DNA of 39,608 bases from Psychrobacter sp. UBA3483 (GTDB lineage: Bacteria > Pseudomonadota > Gammaproteobacteria > Pseudomonadales > Moraxellaceae): assembly GCF_002377905.1 (NCBI RefSeq), contig NZ_DFQS01000065.1, positions 1-39,608 on the forward strand. The letters run 5' to 3'. The notes beneath the pieces were generated by a model. It saw only the letters and a program-made list of their open reading frames with translations, searched no databases and was not told the origin of the DNA. A program made the position numbers and the translations under genes. Below are positions 1 to 8,271 of this stretch, one piece after another. Numbering within the stretch: the first letter of the stretch is position 1; each line of letters opens with the position of its first letter.

Positions 1-676
1 CAGCGTTAACTGACTGGCATTAGTCCATTAGAGGCTGTTTTTTTATGCCTGTCTGTTTAATATCTAGCGTTTTAATAGTTAGCTTGCAATATTTTTTATG
101 CGTCAACCCTTAGCTATAGTCAAAATATTCTAAAAACACTACGTTATTGCTGATATATCTATATTACTTTTCAATCACTATATTTAAAAATCTCCTAGGT
201 CATATAGTATTTATCAAAAACTGAACTAATTTTTATGGAATGGTAGAAAAGTGACTAGCGGCAACGCTAATATATGGTTATATTAGAGCGTAGTAACCAC
301 ATTTTTTATTTTAAAAGCCCAGCAGTTCTTTGACGACATTCACTAATATTTAATGTTTAGGCTTTTAGCGCGTTGGTTCGATATAAGACCAGTAGAATTA
401 TTGAATAAAATTTATCCTATGCCTTTTTATATGGATAAGAGGTATAATTTTTGGACGCAAACTAACGTTTTAAAGGATGTAGTTTATAGGTTTTGTTACC
501 AACTATAAGCTATAGTATAGGAAGCTGTGTGTTTAATAGTATACTGTGCTACCAAGTTTGTAACAGTGTTACGGTCACTACTTGTACTGGGTTACAAATT
601 GATTGAGTTACGGTGCTATTAATTTACCGCTCTTATTTTCACCGCTTTTAAATAAGATGTATTAGAGGATATAACA
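1..676. other. Long non-coding leader region upstream of bfmR
   Basis: This AT-rich stretch holds no convincing open reading frame on either strand. An imperfect hairpin is visible at about 264-290 (arms ACGCTAATATA and TATATTAGAGCGT, with a two-base bulge), and a T-rich run follows at 302-313. It could be a terminator for a transcript arriving from outside the window. The last ~120 bases carry a cluster of GTTAC motifs, listed separately. Nothing else is recognised. Confidence 0.5.
560..611 (+). promoter_or_regulatory. Cluster of GTTAC motifs upstream of bfmR, candidate autoregulatory site
   Basis: GTTAC occurs at 568-572, 591-595 and 607-611 and its complement GTAAC at 560-564; a further GTTAC lies at 495-499. 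GTTACGGT is present twice (568-575 and 607-614), and GTAAC...GTTAC at 560-572 forms a short inverted repeat. The E. coli homologue RstA recognises a box ending in GTTACA, and the copy at 591-596 is GTTACA. Autoregulation by the downstream response regulator is therefore plausible, but this is inference. Confidence 0.35.
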
Positions 677-1393
677 ATGACAACGAATGAAGAAGACAAC
701 ACCCCCCGAATCTTGATTGTTGAGGATGACGAGCGCTTAGCCATGTTGACCCAAGATTACTTGGTTAAAAATGGGTTAGAAGTGGCAATTGAAACAGATG
801 GTAATCGCGCCATTCGCCGTATTGTCAACGAACAACCAGATTTGGTCGTACTTGATGTCATGCTTCCTGGTAGCGATGGCTTGACGGTATGCCGTGAAGT
901 ACGTCCACACTATCAGAATCCTATTTTGATGCTGACCGCGCGCACAGAAGATATGGATCAGGTATTGGGTCTTGAAATGGGCGCTGATGACTATGTCGCT
1001 AAGCCTGCACAGCCACGCGTATTGCTTGCCCGTATCCGTGCTTTACTACGCCGTTCAGAAAATGCGCCATCGGAAGATGTGCCGCAGCGTCTTGAGTTTG
1101 GTGAGTTGGTTATCGACAATGGCGGTCGCTCAGTGAACTTGGGTGATGAGTTGGTGGATTTCACCAGTGCTGAATATGACTTATTATGGTTACTCGCGTC
1201 TAACGCTGGTCGTATCTTGTCACGCGAAGATATTTTTGAGCGTCTACGCGGTATCGAATATGATGGTCAAGATCGCTCAATTGACGTGCGTATCTCGCGT
1301 ATCCGTCCAAAAATTGGAGATGATCCAGAAAATCCTAAACGTATCAAGACTGTCCGCAGTAAAGGTTATTTGTTCGTTAAAGAAGGCAATTAA
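677..1393 (+). CDS. bfmR: OmpR/PhoB-family response regulator BfmR (RstA-like)
   Basis: This 238-residue cytoplasmic transcription factor controls envelope, biofilm and stress functions in Acinetobacter relatives. The receiver domain (about residues 11-125) has the acidic pair D17-D18, the phosphoacceptor D60 in LDVMLPG, T87 and K109. The C-terminal winged helix (about 140-235) contains the conserved stretch around DRSIDVRISRIRPKIGDD. Long segments such as GNRAIRRI and RGIEYDGQDRSIDVR match what I remember of Acinetobacter BfmR almost residue for residue. The ATG is preceded by an AGAGGAT ribosome-binding site at a good distance. The cognate kinase follows after about 230 bases, with a hairpin terminator between the two genes. 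A cluster of GTTAC repeats upstream suggests self-regulation. Confidence 0.93.
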   Translation: MTTNEEDNTPRILIVEDDERLAMLTQDYLVKNGLEVAIETDGNRAIRRIVNEQPDLVVLDVMLPGSDGLTVCREVRPHYQNPILMLTARTEDMDQVLGLEMGADDYVAKPAQPRVLLARIRALLRRSENAPSEDVPQRLEFGELVIDNGGRSVNLGDELVDFTSAEYDLLWLLASNAGRILSREDIFERLRGIEYDGQDRSIDVRISRIRPKIGDDPENPKRIKTVRSKGYLFVKEGN

Positions 1394-1438
1394 GAACGTA
1401 TTGTTAATGCCACTATCTTTTCTAAAGTGCTTTTTAAT

Positions 1439-1465
1439 AAAAAACCAGCGTAAAGCTGGTTTTTT
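1439..1465 (+). terminator. Rho-independent terminator after bfmR
   Basis: A 9-bp perfect stem (AAAACCAGC at 1441-1449 and GCTGGTTTT at 1455-1463) with a 5-base loop, extended by two A-T pairs and ending in a T run. It lies between bfmR and bfmS, so it should reduce or stop read-through into the kinase gene. Confidence 0.85.
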
Positions 1466-1623
1466 ATGGTCTAAACTTTAATTTTTAAACTTAAATGCTG
1501 CGTTATGTGGTTTAATTAAGCGATAATTATGGATGCTAGATAAATAGTATGAGATAAATTGCGCAGCAAGGATTTCTCTTCTTCCTCTATCAATAATTCT
1601 TTATTAGGTTGGTCACGGCACGT

Positions 1624-3309
1624 ATGTCATTAGTTTCTTCTCTTAAACACAGTATCTTTGTTCGTATTTATGCCGGACTACTCATCGTATGTTTGTGTGT
1701 GGCATTATTTGCGCAACTGTTGATGGACACAATCAACAAAGAACGCGTCCAATCTTACCGCGAAAACATGGCCACGGGCGCTTTTCATATTGTCGCTGAA
1801 GGCATTGCCCATCAAGAAAGCGAATCCCAGCGTGAATATTGGCTGTCTGATGCCAGTAGCTTATTCGGTGCAGAATTTAACATTGTGCCTATTAACGAGG
1901 TCGATTTTAATGCCAGTGAGCTACGCCGTTTTGAGAAGGGCAACACCGTCGTTCGCTATGTTGCCCAGCCTATTTATGCCGATGTTTATTACCGCTTACC
2001 GGACAACCAGAGCGTTTTAACCGCCCGTATCTCGCAAGTTACTGAGCAGCAAGTACGTGCCATCGCTGTATTTTTGCTCGATGACTTATCGTACCATGCC
2101 ACCTTGTCTGATAAGCGGGCGCGCTTGGCTGAGCTAGAGAAAAAGTTTGCTTTTCCCTTAGAATTTAAAGCGATTAATACCCTTAATTTAGATCCTGATC
2201 AGATGGCACGTTTGCGCCGCGATGAGGTGGTCATTTTATTACAAGATACCAATACCAGCAAAAGTAACTCGTCGATTAAAGTGGTCGTGCCGTCTGAAAT
2301 CAACGATATGGCGATTTTAATCGGGCCGGTACCTTTGTTTAACTGGTTCCCGCTCAATCTGATTGTCAGTATGATTTTGATCAGTATGTTCCTAATCAGC
2401 TTAGGCGTGTATGCGCTTATTTTCCCGCTTGAACGCAAGCTGCAACTGATTCAAGTGGGCGTCAATGAAGTCAGTAAGGGAAATCTTGATATCAAAGTAC
2501 AGGTCATCGGACAAGATGAAATTGCGCGCTTATCCGCGACCTTTAATGCGATGACGGCACATATTAAGCGTTTGATTGAGTCACAGCGCGAGCTGACGCG
2601 GGCAGTATCGCACGAACTGCGTACGCCGGTTGCGCGTATTCGTTTCGCTGTTGATATGCTAGCGGATACCGATGATGAAGATTCACGTTTTATGCAGCGT
2701 GATTTTATTGATGAGGATATCGAAGCGCTTAACGGCTTGATTGATGAGATTTTAACTTACGCCAAGCTTGAAGAGGGCTCACCGAAACTAGATTTAGAGC
2801 CGGTCAATTTGCGAGAGTTGCTCGAGCAAATTGAGCGTGAAACCAATGCTTTAGGTAAGCCTATCAAGATAGTGACCAACCTGCCCAATGCTAAAGTAAC
2901 GGCAGTTGCGGATAGACGTTACCTGCATCGTGTGATTCAGAATTTGGCCGGAAATGCTTTACGTTATGCTGAGACCACGATTATCATTAGTGCTGGGGTG
3001 AGAAAAGGTAATGCTTTTGTCAGTGTGGAAGATGATGGGCACGGTATTCCTGAAGCCGACCGTGAAAAAGTCTTTATACCGTTTTCACGCTTGGACGATA
3101 GTCGCACCCGTGCCTCAGGTGGCTATGGCTTAGGTTTGTCTATTGTGTCGCGTATCGCCTTTTGGTTTAATGGCAATATGAAGGTAGACGAAAGCCGTGA
3201 GCTTGGCGGTGCACGCTTTGTCATGACTTGGCCGATTAAACCCTTGACTCAAGTCCTTGCGGCCGATGAGTTGACGCAAGAAAAAAGTGAACGCGATTTC
3301 GATGCTTAA
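1624..3309 (+). CDS. bfmS: Sensor histidine kinase BfmS, partner of BfmR
   Basis: An inner-membrane sensor kinase of about 561 residues that would phosphorylate BfmR. Numbering from the ATG at 1624, it has an N-terminal membrane segment (about 13-35), a periplasmic sensor region of about 200 residues, a second membrane segment (about 235-265), a HAMP linker, the HisKA box AVSHELRTPVAR with H330, and a HATPase domain with an N box (NLAGNALRY), DDGHGIP and GYGLGLSIV. An in-frame TTG at 1609 would add five residues. I prefer the ATG, although neither start has a strong ribosome-binding site. The position just after bfmR fits the family. The terminator between them suggests that the kinase is made from a separate promoter or at a lower level. 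Confidence 0.88.
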   Translation: MSLVSSLKHSIFVRIYAGLLIVCLCVALFAQLLMDTINKERVQSYRENMATGAFHIVAEGIAHQESESQREYWLSDASSLFGAEFNIVPINEVDFNASELRRFEKGNTVVRYVAQPIYADVYYRLPDNQSVLTARISQVTEQQVRAIAVFLLDDLSYHATLSDKRARLAELEKKFAFPLEFKAINTLNLDPDQMARLRRDEVVILLQDTNTSKSNSSIKVVVPSEINDMAILIGPVPLFNWFPLNLIVSMILISMFLISLGVYALIFPLERKLQLIQVGVNEVSKGNLDIKVQVIGQDEIARLSATFNAMTAHIKRLIESQRELTRAVSHELRTPVARIRFAVDMLADTDDEDSRFMQRDFIDEDIEALNGLIDEILTYAKLEEGSPKLDLEPVNLRELLEQIERETNALGKPIKIVTNLPNAKVTAVADRRYLHRVIQNLAGNALRYAETTIIISAGVRKGNAFVSVEDDGHGIPEADREKVFIPFSRLDDSRTRASGGYGLGLSIVSRIAFWFNGNMKVDESRELGGARFVMTWPIKPLTQVLAADELTQEKSERDFDA

Positions 3310-3390
3310 TCTTTTATAATGACGGATAAGCTGATATTGGTGATGCATTAAAATGATTGAAATGAGCTTAATAGTAAAGGAGGGCAAAGG

Positions 3391-3570
3391 ATGCCGTATT
3401 TGTTTGGTGGTTTAGTGGTATTGAACGCAGCAGCACTTGGGTATTATTTATTTTTGCAGCAGCCGACCAGCACTGAGACGCTAAAGGCCGCGCAGGACGA
3501 AATAACTCAGCCTTTAACCTTTAGCAATAGTGCCGAGTATATTCCTCCAGTTATTGGTACTAAAAAGTAG
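3391..3570 (+). CDS. Small membrane-anchored protein, unknown function
   Basis: A 59-residue protein starting at ATG 3391, with a very strong ribosome-binding site (AAAGGAGGGCAAAGG) immediately upstream. The first ~22 residues (MPYLFGGLVVLNAAALGYYLF) form a hydrophobic segment. The rest is polar and ends in IPPVIGTKK. This pattern suggests a single-pass inner-membrane protein with a soluble tail. It follows bfmS by about 80 bases on the same strand and ends seven bases before a strong terminator, so it could be the last gene of the bfmS transcript. I do not recognise a family. Its reality rests on the ribosome-binding site, the sensible membrane architecture and the terminator placement. Confidence 0.7.
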   Translation: MPYLFGGLVVLNAAALGYYLFLQQPTSTETLKAAQDEITQPLTFSNSAEYIPPVIGTKK

Positions 3571-3576
3571 GGCTAT

Positions 3577-3617
3577 TAAAGTGTCGCTAATAACTGACCA
3601 TTATTAGCGACACTTTA
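3577..3617. terminator. Bidirectional terminator between convergent genes
   Basis: A perfect 17-bp stem (arms at 3577-3593 and 3601-3617, containing GTGTCGCTAATAA and its complement) with a 7-base loop. A and T tracts on both sides let it work in both directions. It separates the small membrane protein gene on the plus strand from the EnvZ-like kinase on the minus strand. Confidence 0.9.
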
Positions 3618-3656
3618 TTATTTTCTGTTATTTCTATTCAATTACTAGGACAAACC

Positions 3657-5126
3657 CTAGCCATCTATATTGCTATCAGCACTGGGTAGTTTTTCATCAT
3701 CAGCAGCCAATGATGGCTCTCCGGCAACTTTAGAGATAAGTGGAATACGGACACAGACTTGTAGGCCACCATCTGGGTGATTGATGGCCTCGACTGTCCC
3801 ATGATGCAGGCGCGCGATACGGTCGACAATCGCCAGGCCTAAACCGCTACCCTGAGTAGTACGCGCTGACTCCCCGCGCTCAAACGGTTGCATGATACGC
3901 TCTAATTGGTCTTCTGCGACACCATCACCGCAGTCGCGCACACATATCAATAACTGCTCTTTTGCTTCTTTATTGACCTCATTTTCAGTCACTACATCGC
4001 TGTCTTCTAGTACTGTTTTTTCTATAAATGTCGGCACCACAGTCGCGGATAAATAAATGGGCGGTTTGCCGTAACGTTTGGCATTATTAACCAAGTTAAT
4101 CACCAAGCGTTTGATAGACATTGGCCGTACGGGTACCATTTTGTGACATTCGGATTGATAAATAAACTCCAGCGGCGCAAATTGCACCATAATTTCATTA
4201 AATATGGTGTCTAAATTGGTCAGACGCATCGGCTCATCGGAACCATCTTTCATAAATGAGATAAACTGCTCCAAAATCGCATCCATATCCTCAATATCGT
4301 AAATCAAACCTTCGCGGAAAAATTCATCGGGCAGCATTTCAGCGGTTAAGCGCATACGGGTTAGCGGCGTGCGCAAGTCGTGCGAAATGCCCGCCAGCAT
4401 AATCGTCCGCTCTTTTTGCGCTTGATTGAGGGTAGTAAATAAGCGATTAAATGCCATATTGACTTGGCGTATCTCAGTGGGTCCATTATGGGTCGGTAAA
4501 GTGGTAGCGTGGCCGAGGCGAATATAATTGGTCGCCGCGCGCTGCAAATAGCGTAGTGGACGATTTAATTGCCGCGCTAATAAAATGATGGTGAGCAAGG
4601 TTAAAATTGGTAGGCCGACTAAAAATAATAATAATAAAGCGGGGCTGTACTGCGAGTAATATACCACCGGTTCGCGAATCCAAAAACTGGTATCGCGACT
4701 GTCTTGCACCCATAGCTGCGGCGTTGGTTTAAACTTAAAATACACCTCTACGGGACGACCCAATTGCGCACCGATTTCGCGTTGCAATACATCGGTAAAG
4801 ACGCCAACAAACGCCTTATCTTCTATCACCGGAAAATCGCTAGGATTATTGACCACCACCACATGCGAATGCTGATAAATCCATTGCCGTACGGCCGGCT
4901 CATTTTTCCAGTCTTTATTAACGCTGTTCATCAAGCGTAATTCACTGGTCAGATAGCGTGCATGGTTTTTAAGCTCTGGCAAATATAGACTGCGCCAAAA
5001 AAACGAAATCGATACCCCGACACTAATAATGACAATAAAAGCGACCATCAAAGTGGTGAGCCAACTGTTAGAGTAGGAGCGGGCAAGTCGACCTTTGCGC
5101 CGAGGCTGTGATTTTGCGGTGGTCAT
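3657..5126 (-). CDS. envZ: EnvZ-type osmosensor histidine kinase
   Basis: A 489-residue inner-membrane sensor kinase. It has a membrane segment at about 25-47, a periplasmic region of about 115 residues, a second membrane segment at about 163-187 followed by a HAMP domain (LARQLNRPLRYL), the HisKA box GISHDLRTPLTRMRL with H249, and a HATPase domain with NLVNNAKRYG, CGDGV and GSGLGLAIV. The H-box sequence and the 'AILEQFISFMKDG' helix are characteristic of EnvZ. EnvZ normally phosphorylates OmpR to adjust porin expression and is normally encoded right after ompR. Here no regulator lies upstream: the next gene upstream is the divergent rpsP. The gene seems to be an orphan, or ompR has moved elsewhere. 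The C-terminal ~30 residues are an acidic, low-complexity tail. Confidence 0.85.
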   Translation of the reverse strand: MTTAKSQPRRKGRLARSYSNSWLTTLMVAFIVIISVGVSISFFWRSLYLPELKNHARYLTSELRLMNSVNKDWKNEPAVRQWIYQHSHVVVVNNPSDFPVIEDKAFVGVFTDVLQREIGAQLGRPVEVYFKFKPTPQLWVQDSRDTSFWIREPVVYYSQYSPALLLLFLVGLPILTLLTIILLARQLNRPLRYLQRAATNYIRLGHATTLPTHNGPTEIRQVNMAFNRLFTTLNQAQKERTIMLAGISHDLRTPLTRMRLTAEMLPDEFFREGLIYDIEDMDAILEQFISFMKDGSDEPMRLTNLDTIFNEIMVQFAPLEFIYQSECHKMVPVRPMSIKRLVINLVNNAKRYGKPPIYLSATVVPTFIEKTVLEDSDVVTENEVNKEAKEQLLICVRDCGDGVAEDQLERIMQPFERGESARTTQGSGLGLAIVDRIARLHHGTVEAINHPDGGLQVCVRIPLISKVAGEPSLAADDEKLPSADSNIDG

Positions 5127-5546
5127 ATATATCCAAAAAATTAATCAAAATATGGGTAAGGTAATTTTTGTTAAAATTGCAGGTAAAGCAGGTAGATAAA
5201 GTATTTTTATTGAATGTCTATATAAATTAAATATCTAGATAAAAAGTAACTCGCTGTATGTGCGCTTACAAGCTGATGTTTCATGGATTTCTATCACTGC
5301 TGCTAGCATAGCATAATCAAATAATAAGACAGGTTGCTTTACTATAGTCAGTTTGCAAGAAGACTCAGACCTGAAATAGCATTCTGTCGCCATAATCAAC
5401 AAGATATTTTGAATTGTATTTTACATGCTTTGCCATTTAAGCTATTGTTAATAAATAATTAAATAAGCACGGTTTATGTTTTCAATAAAATAAGACTGTG
5501 CTATAATTATGCCCTTTTTGGTATACCTGCGAAAGAGAGAATTCAC
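5127..5546. other. Divergent intergenic region between envZ and rpsP
   Basis: About 420 AT-rich bases with no credible reading frame. The rpsP end contains a clear sigma-70-like promoter (listed separately), and the other side must hold the envZ promoter. No repeats, tRNA or riboswitch fold was recognised. Confidence 0.6.
5479..5507 (+). promoter_or_regulatory. Sigma-70-type promoter of the rpsP operon
   Basis: A perfect TATAAT box at 5502-5507 is preceded, with a 17-base spacer, by TTTTCA at 5479-5484 (four of six matches to TTGACA). The start codon of rpsP lies 40 bases downstream, which suits a strongly expressed ribosomal protein operon. Confidence 0.7.
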
Positions 5547-5816
5547 ATGGTTGTTATTCGTTTAGCACGGGGCGGTGCCAAGAAACGCCCATTTTATCAA
5601 GTAGTTGTTGCTGATCAACGCCGCGCGCGTGACGGTCGCTACATTGAAAACATCGGCTTTTTTAACCCGCTCGCTAAAGAGTCTGAAGAAGCAGTACGCC
5701 TAGATATGGAAGCGTACAATGCGTGGATCGCTAAAGGTGCACAACCTTCAGATCGCGTTGCTTCATTAGCAAAAGCTTATAATAAGTCTGCCGCTCAAAC
5801 TGAAGCAACTGCTTAA
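5547..5816 (+). CDS. rpsP: 30S ribosomal protein S16
   Basis: An 89-residue basic protein of the small ribosomal subunit. The N-terminus MVVIRLARGGAKKRPFYQVV and the motif RDGRYIENIGFFNP are diagnostic for bS16, and the length is normal. A ribosome-binding site (GAAAGAGAG) lies just before the ATG. It is the first gene of the conserved rpsP-rimM-trmD-rplS operon and follows a good promoter. Confidence 0.98.
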   Translation: MVVIRLARGGAKKRPFYQVVVADQRRARDGRYIENIGFFNPLAKESEEAVRLDMEAYNAWIAKGAQPSDRVASLAKAYNKSAAQTEATA

Positions 5817-6034
5817 GTTTGTACCGTCACTGAGGCGCTGATAGCTTGTCCTTGTCTATGGCAGTCTCAACAGACTTTAGAAAACATAGCGTAACTGGTC
5901 TGACCAGGGTGCGCCATTAACTGTTTATGACTTTTGATTGCGCTTAGCGCTGTTGATTGAATTGTATTTACCCTCGTTTTTTAGTCATTGCTGTATCTAT
6001 CATTGTTGTTTTAGTCATCGTTAGGTTAGCCGTT

Positions 6035-6568
6035 ATGTCATCTGTTCCAAACGCTAGTGCGCTTATGAAAATCGGTCAGCTAAAAAAGCCTTATGGCATT
6101 AAAGGCTGGCTGTGGGTATTTAGTGACACGGATGATCGCACGGCAATCTTTGACATGCAGCCTTGGTGGATGAAAACTGCTAATGGCATGAAGCCTTTAA
6201 TTGTAAAGGCGTGGCGCGAGCAAGGGACGGGAATTGTCGCTCAATTTGAACAAGTCCCTGATCGTAACGTTGCAGAGACCATGAATGGCGTGACCATTTG
6301 GGTTGAGCAAAACGTTTTGCCAGAAACCGGTGAAGACGAATATTATTGGTCAGATTTGGTTGGCCTGCGCGTGATAAACGAGCAGGACGAGAACTTAGGC
6401 GAGATTACTGAAATGTTTGAAACCGGGGCTCACGACATTATGCGTGTCGCGGCAACATCAGACAGTTTGGACGCCGAGGAGCGCCTGATACCTTGGCATA
6501 AGCAAACGGTGATTGAGGTCAATTTGGCTGAGAAAACCGTGCTTGTGGCATGGCAAAGTGATTATTAA
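6035..6568 (+). CDS. rimM: 16S rRNA processing factor RimM
   Basis: A 177-residue cytoplasmic factor that binds ribosomal protein S19 during 30S maturation. The N-terminal barrel begins at MKIGQLKKPYGIKGWLWV. The C-terminal PRC-barrel half holds YYWSDLVGLRV, GEITEMFETGAHDIM and IPWHKQTVIEV. The frame stays open upstream to a TTG at 5957, but those extra 26 residues are hydrophobic and unlike the family, so I place the start at ATG 6035, where the length becomes typical. An AGG lies about ten bases upstream. The 218 bases after rpsP contain only short GC-rich hairpins (for example GGTCTGACC near 5899 and GCGCTTAGCGC near 5941). Confidence 0.95.
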   Translation: MSSVPNASALMKIGQLKKPYGIKGWLWVFSDTDDRTAIFDMQPWWMKTANGMKPLIVKAWREQGTGIVAQFEQVPDRNVAETMNGVTIWVEQNVLPETGEDEYYWSDLVGLRVINEQDENLGEITEMFETGAHDIMRVAATSDSLDAEERLIPWHKQTVIEVNLAEKTVLVAWQSDY

Positions 6569-6630
6569 TCGTAATTTCTTTTGATTGATAAAAACGTCAT
6601 TCACGCAGTTTTTATGCAAGTAGAGATCTG

Positions 6631-7395
6631 ATGTATTTTGCCGTGATTAGTATTTTCCCTGAAATGTTTGCCACGATTCGTGAGTTTGGAATCACGGGAC
6701 GGGCAGTCACTCAGGAGCAAGTCACGATTGAATGCATCAATCCACGTGATTATACCACGGATAATTATCGCCGTATTGATGAGCGCCCGTATGGTGGGGG
6801 TCCCGGTATGGTGATGATGGCTGAGCCATTATCCCAAGCGATTGAGGATGCCCGCCTGCGTGCCCGTCAGCACGGTTGCCGTGTCGACAGTGCGCACTGT
6901 CCGGTGATTTATATGTCACCACAAGGACAGACGCTGAGCGAGAGTAGGGTGGTCAGCATGACTGAGTATGACGGCATGATTTTATTATGTGGTCGTTACG
7001 AAGGTATTGATGAGCGCTTACTGACGCAGTATGTCGATATGGAAATATCACTTGGTGATTATGTGTTGACCGGTGGCGAGCTACCAGCAATGGTGCTCAT
7101 GGATAGTGTGATACGTCGTCTGCCTGATATTATGGGTGATGATAAATCCGCTGAGCAAGACTCGTTTGTCGATGGTTTGCTTGATTGTCCGCACTATACC
7201 AAGCCGCATGAATTTGCTGGGTTGGCGGTCCCTGAAGTTCTACTTTCAGGTCATCATAGCAATATCGCTAAGTGGCGCTTTAGCCAACAGGTCGAACGTA
7301 CGCAAGCGCGGCGTCCAGATTTATGGCAAGCGTTTACGCCAACGGTCGAGCAAGCAAAGTGGCTCAAAGCATTGGCAAAAGCAGATAAAAAATAG
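6631..7395 (+). CDS. trmD: tRNA (guanine-N1)-methyltransferase TrmD
   Basis: A 254-residue SPOUT-class enzyme that methylates N1 of G37 in tRNAs with a G at position 36, using S-adenosylmethionine, and so prevents frameshifting. Diagnostic segments are the N-terminal FAVISIFPEMF, the glycine-rich loop RPYGGGPGMVMM, LLCGRYEGIDERL and SLGDYVLTGGELPAMV, which forms the trefoil-knot AdoMet pocket. Length is typical. It follows rimM by 62 bases and precedes rplS, the standard order. Confidence 0.98.
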   Translation: MYFAVISIFPEMFATIREFGITGRAVTQEQVTIECINPRDYTTDNYRRIDERPYGGGPGMVMMAEPLSQAIEDARLRARQHGCRVDSAHCPVIYMSPQGQTLSESRVVSMTEYDGMILLCGRYEGIDERLLTQYVDMEISLGDYVLTGGELPAMVLMDSVIRRLPDIMGDDKSAEQDSFVDGLLDCPHYTKPHEFAGLAVPEVLLSGHHSNIAKWRFSQQVERTQARRPDLWQAFTPTVEQAKWLKALAKADKK

Positions 7396-7600
7396 CGTTA
7401 ATAGCGGTTAAAAACATAAACAGTTAAGCAATAATATTTTGAGCAACAATAAAACGTGTCATAGCATCATGGCCGTTGGTCATAACCCATTTACGTTGTA
7501 GTTATTATTAATCCAAGATATTAATAATAGCTATGATTCATTATTACAAACAGGTGATATGCGTCAAGCCTCTATTATCTAATGTGAGGAGATAACTCTC

Positions 7601-8023
7601 ATGAGCAACAAGCATCCATTGGTTCAGGTCATCGAAAATGCGCAATTGATTGAGCGCCCAAGCTTTGCACCCGGCGATACCGTTGTGGTTCAAGTAAAAG
7701 TACGTGAAGGTGAGCGTGAGCGTTTACAGGCTTTTGAAGGCGTTGTAATTGCTAAGCGTAACCGCGGTCTAAACTCAGCGTTTACCGTACGTAAAATCTC
7801 AAGCGGTGTTGGTGTAGAACGTGCATTCCAATTGCATTCACCAATCATTGATAGCATCGAAGTGAAACGCCGTGGCGCAGTTCGCCGTGCGAAACTATAC
7901 TACTTACGTGAGCGTTCTGGTAAATCAGCCCGTATCCGCGAAAAACTTGGTGCTCGTCCAGCTGCAAACAAAAAAACTGACGCTGGCGTACCTAAAGCAG
8001 TTGATACTGCTCCTGGTATTTAA
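7601..8023 (+). CDS. rplS: 50S ribosomal protein L19
   Basis: A 140-residue large-subunit protein at the interface of the two ribosomal subunits. The core is clear: FAPGDTVVVQVKVREGERERLQAFEGVVIAKRN, FTVRKISSGVGVER and a basic region ending KLYYLRERSGKSARI. The usual protein is about 115 residues; here the C-terminus runs on for about 25 residues rich in Ala, Lys and Pro, which are probably disordered. A strong AGGAGA ribosome-binding site precedes the ATG. It is the last gene of the operon, and a strong terminator follows. Confidence 0.97.
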   Translation: MSNKHPLVQVIENAQLIERPSFAPGDTVVVQVKVREGERERLQAFEGVVIAKRNRGLNSAFTVRKISSGVGVERAFQLHSPIIDSIEVKRRGAVRRAKLYYLRERSGKSARIREKLGARPAANKKTDAGVPKAVDTAPGI

Positions 8024-8147
8024 GAACCAGTTTGCTTTGCTGCGCTTAGTCGTCTGATTGGACGCTTGATGCTTGGCAAGGCGAAAGTAGATACAAGCCC
8101 TTATTCATAGGTTTATTTATAAATAAGCGGGCCATACCAAAAAAGAC

Positions 8148-8185
8148 AAAACCCCAATCTGTGCTTATGCCAGATTGGGGTTTTT
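8148..8185. terminator. Strong terminator closing the rplS operon
   Basis: A perfect 14-bp GC-containing stem (AAAACCCCAATCTG at 8148-8161 and its complement at 8171-8184) with a 9-base loop and flanking A and T runs. It lies between the convergent rplS and DUF4442 genes and could act on both. Confidence 0.92.
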
Positions 8186-8271
8186 GTTTCTGCCGCTTTT
8201 ATTTAGGCTTTAATTGCTGCTTTCATGCTGTTTTCATTAAAGATTTGCGTGACATGTTGGCTTTCAATGTT

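Noticed and set aside
5957..6034. N-terminal extension of RimM with a hydrophobic segment that could be a membrane anchor
   Set aside because: RimM is a soluble ribosome-maturation factor; the normal start and length are obtained from ATG 6035, and the upstream part has only a TTG start.
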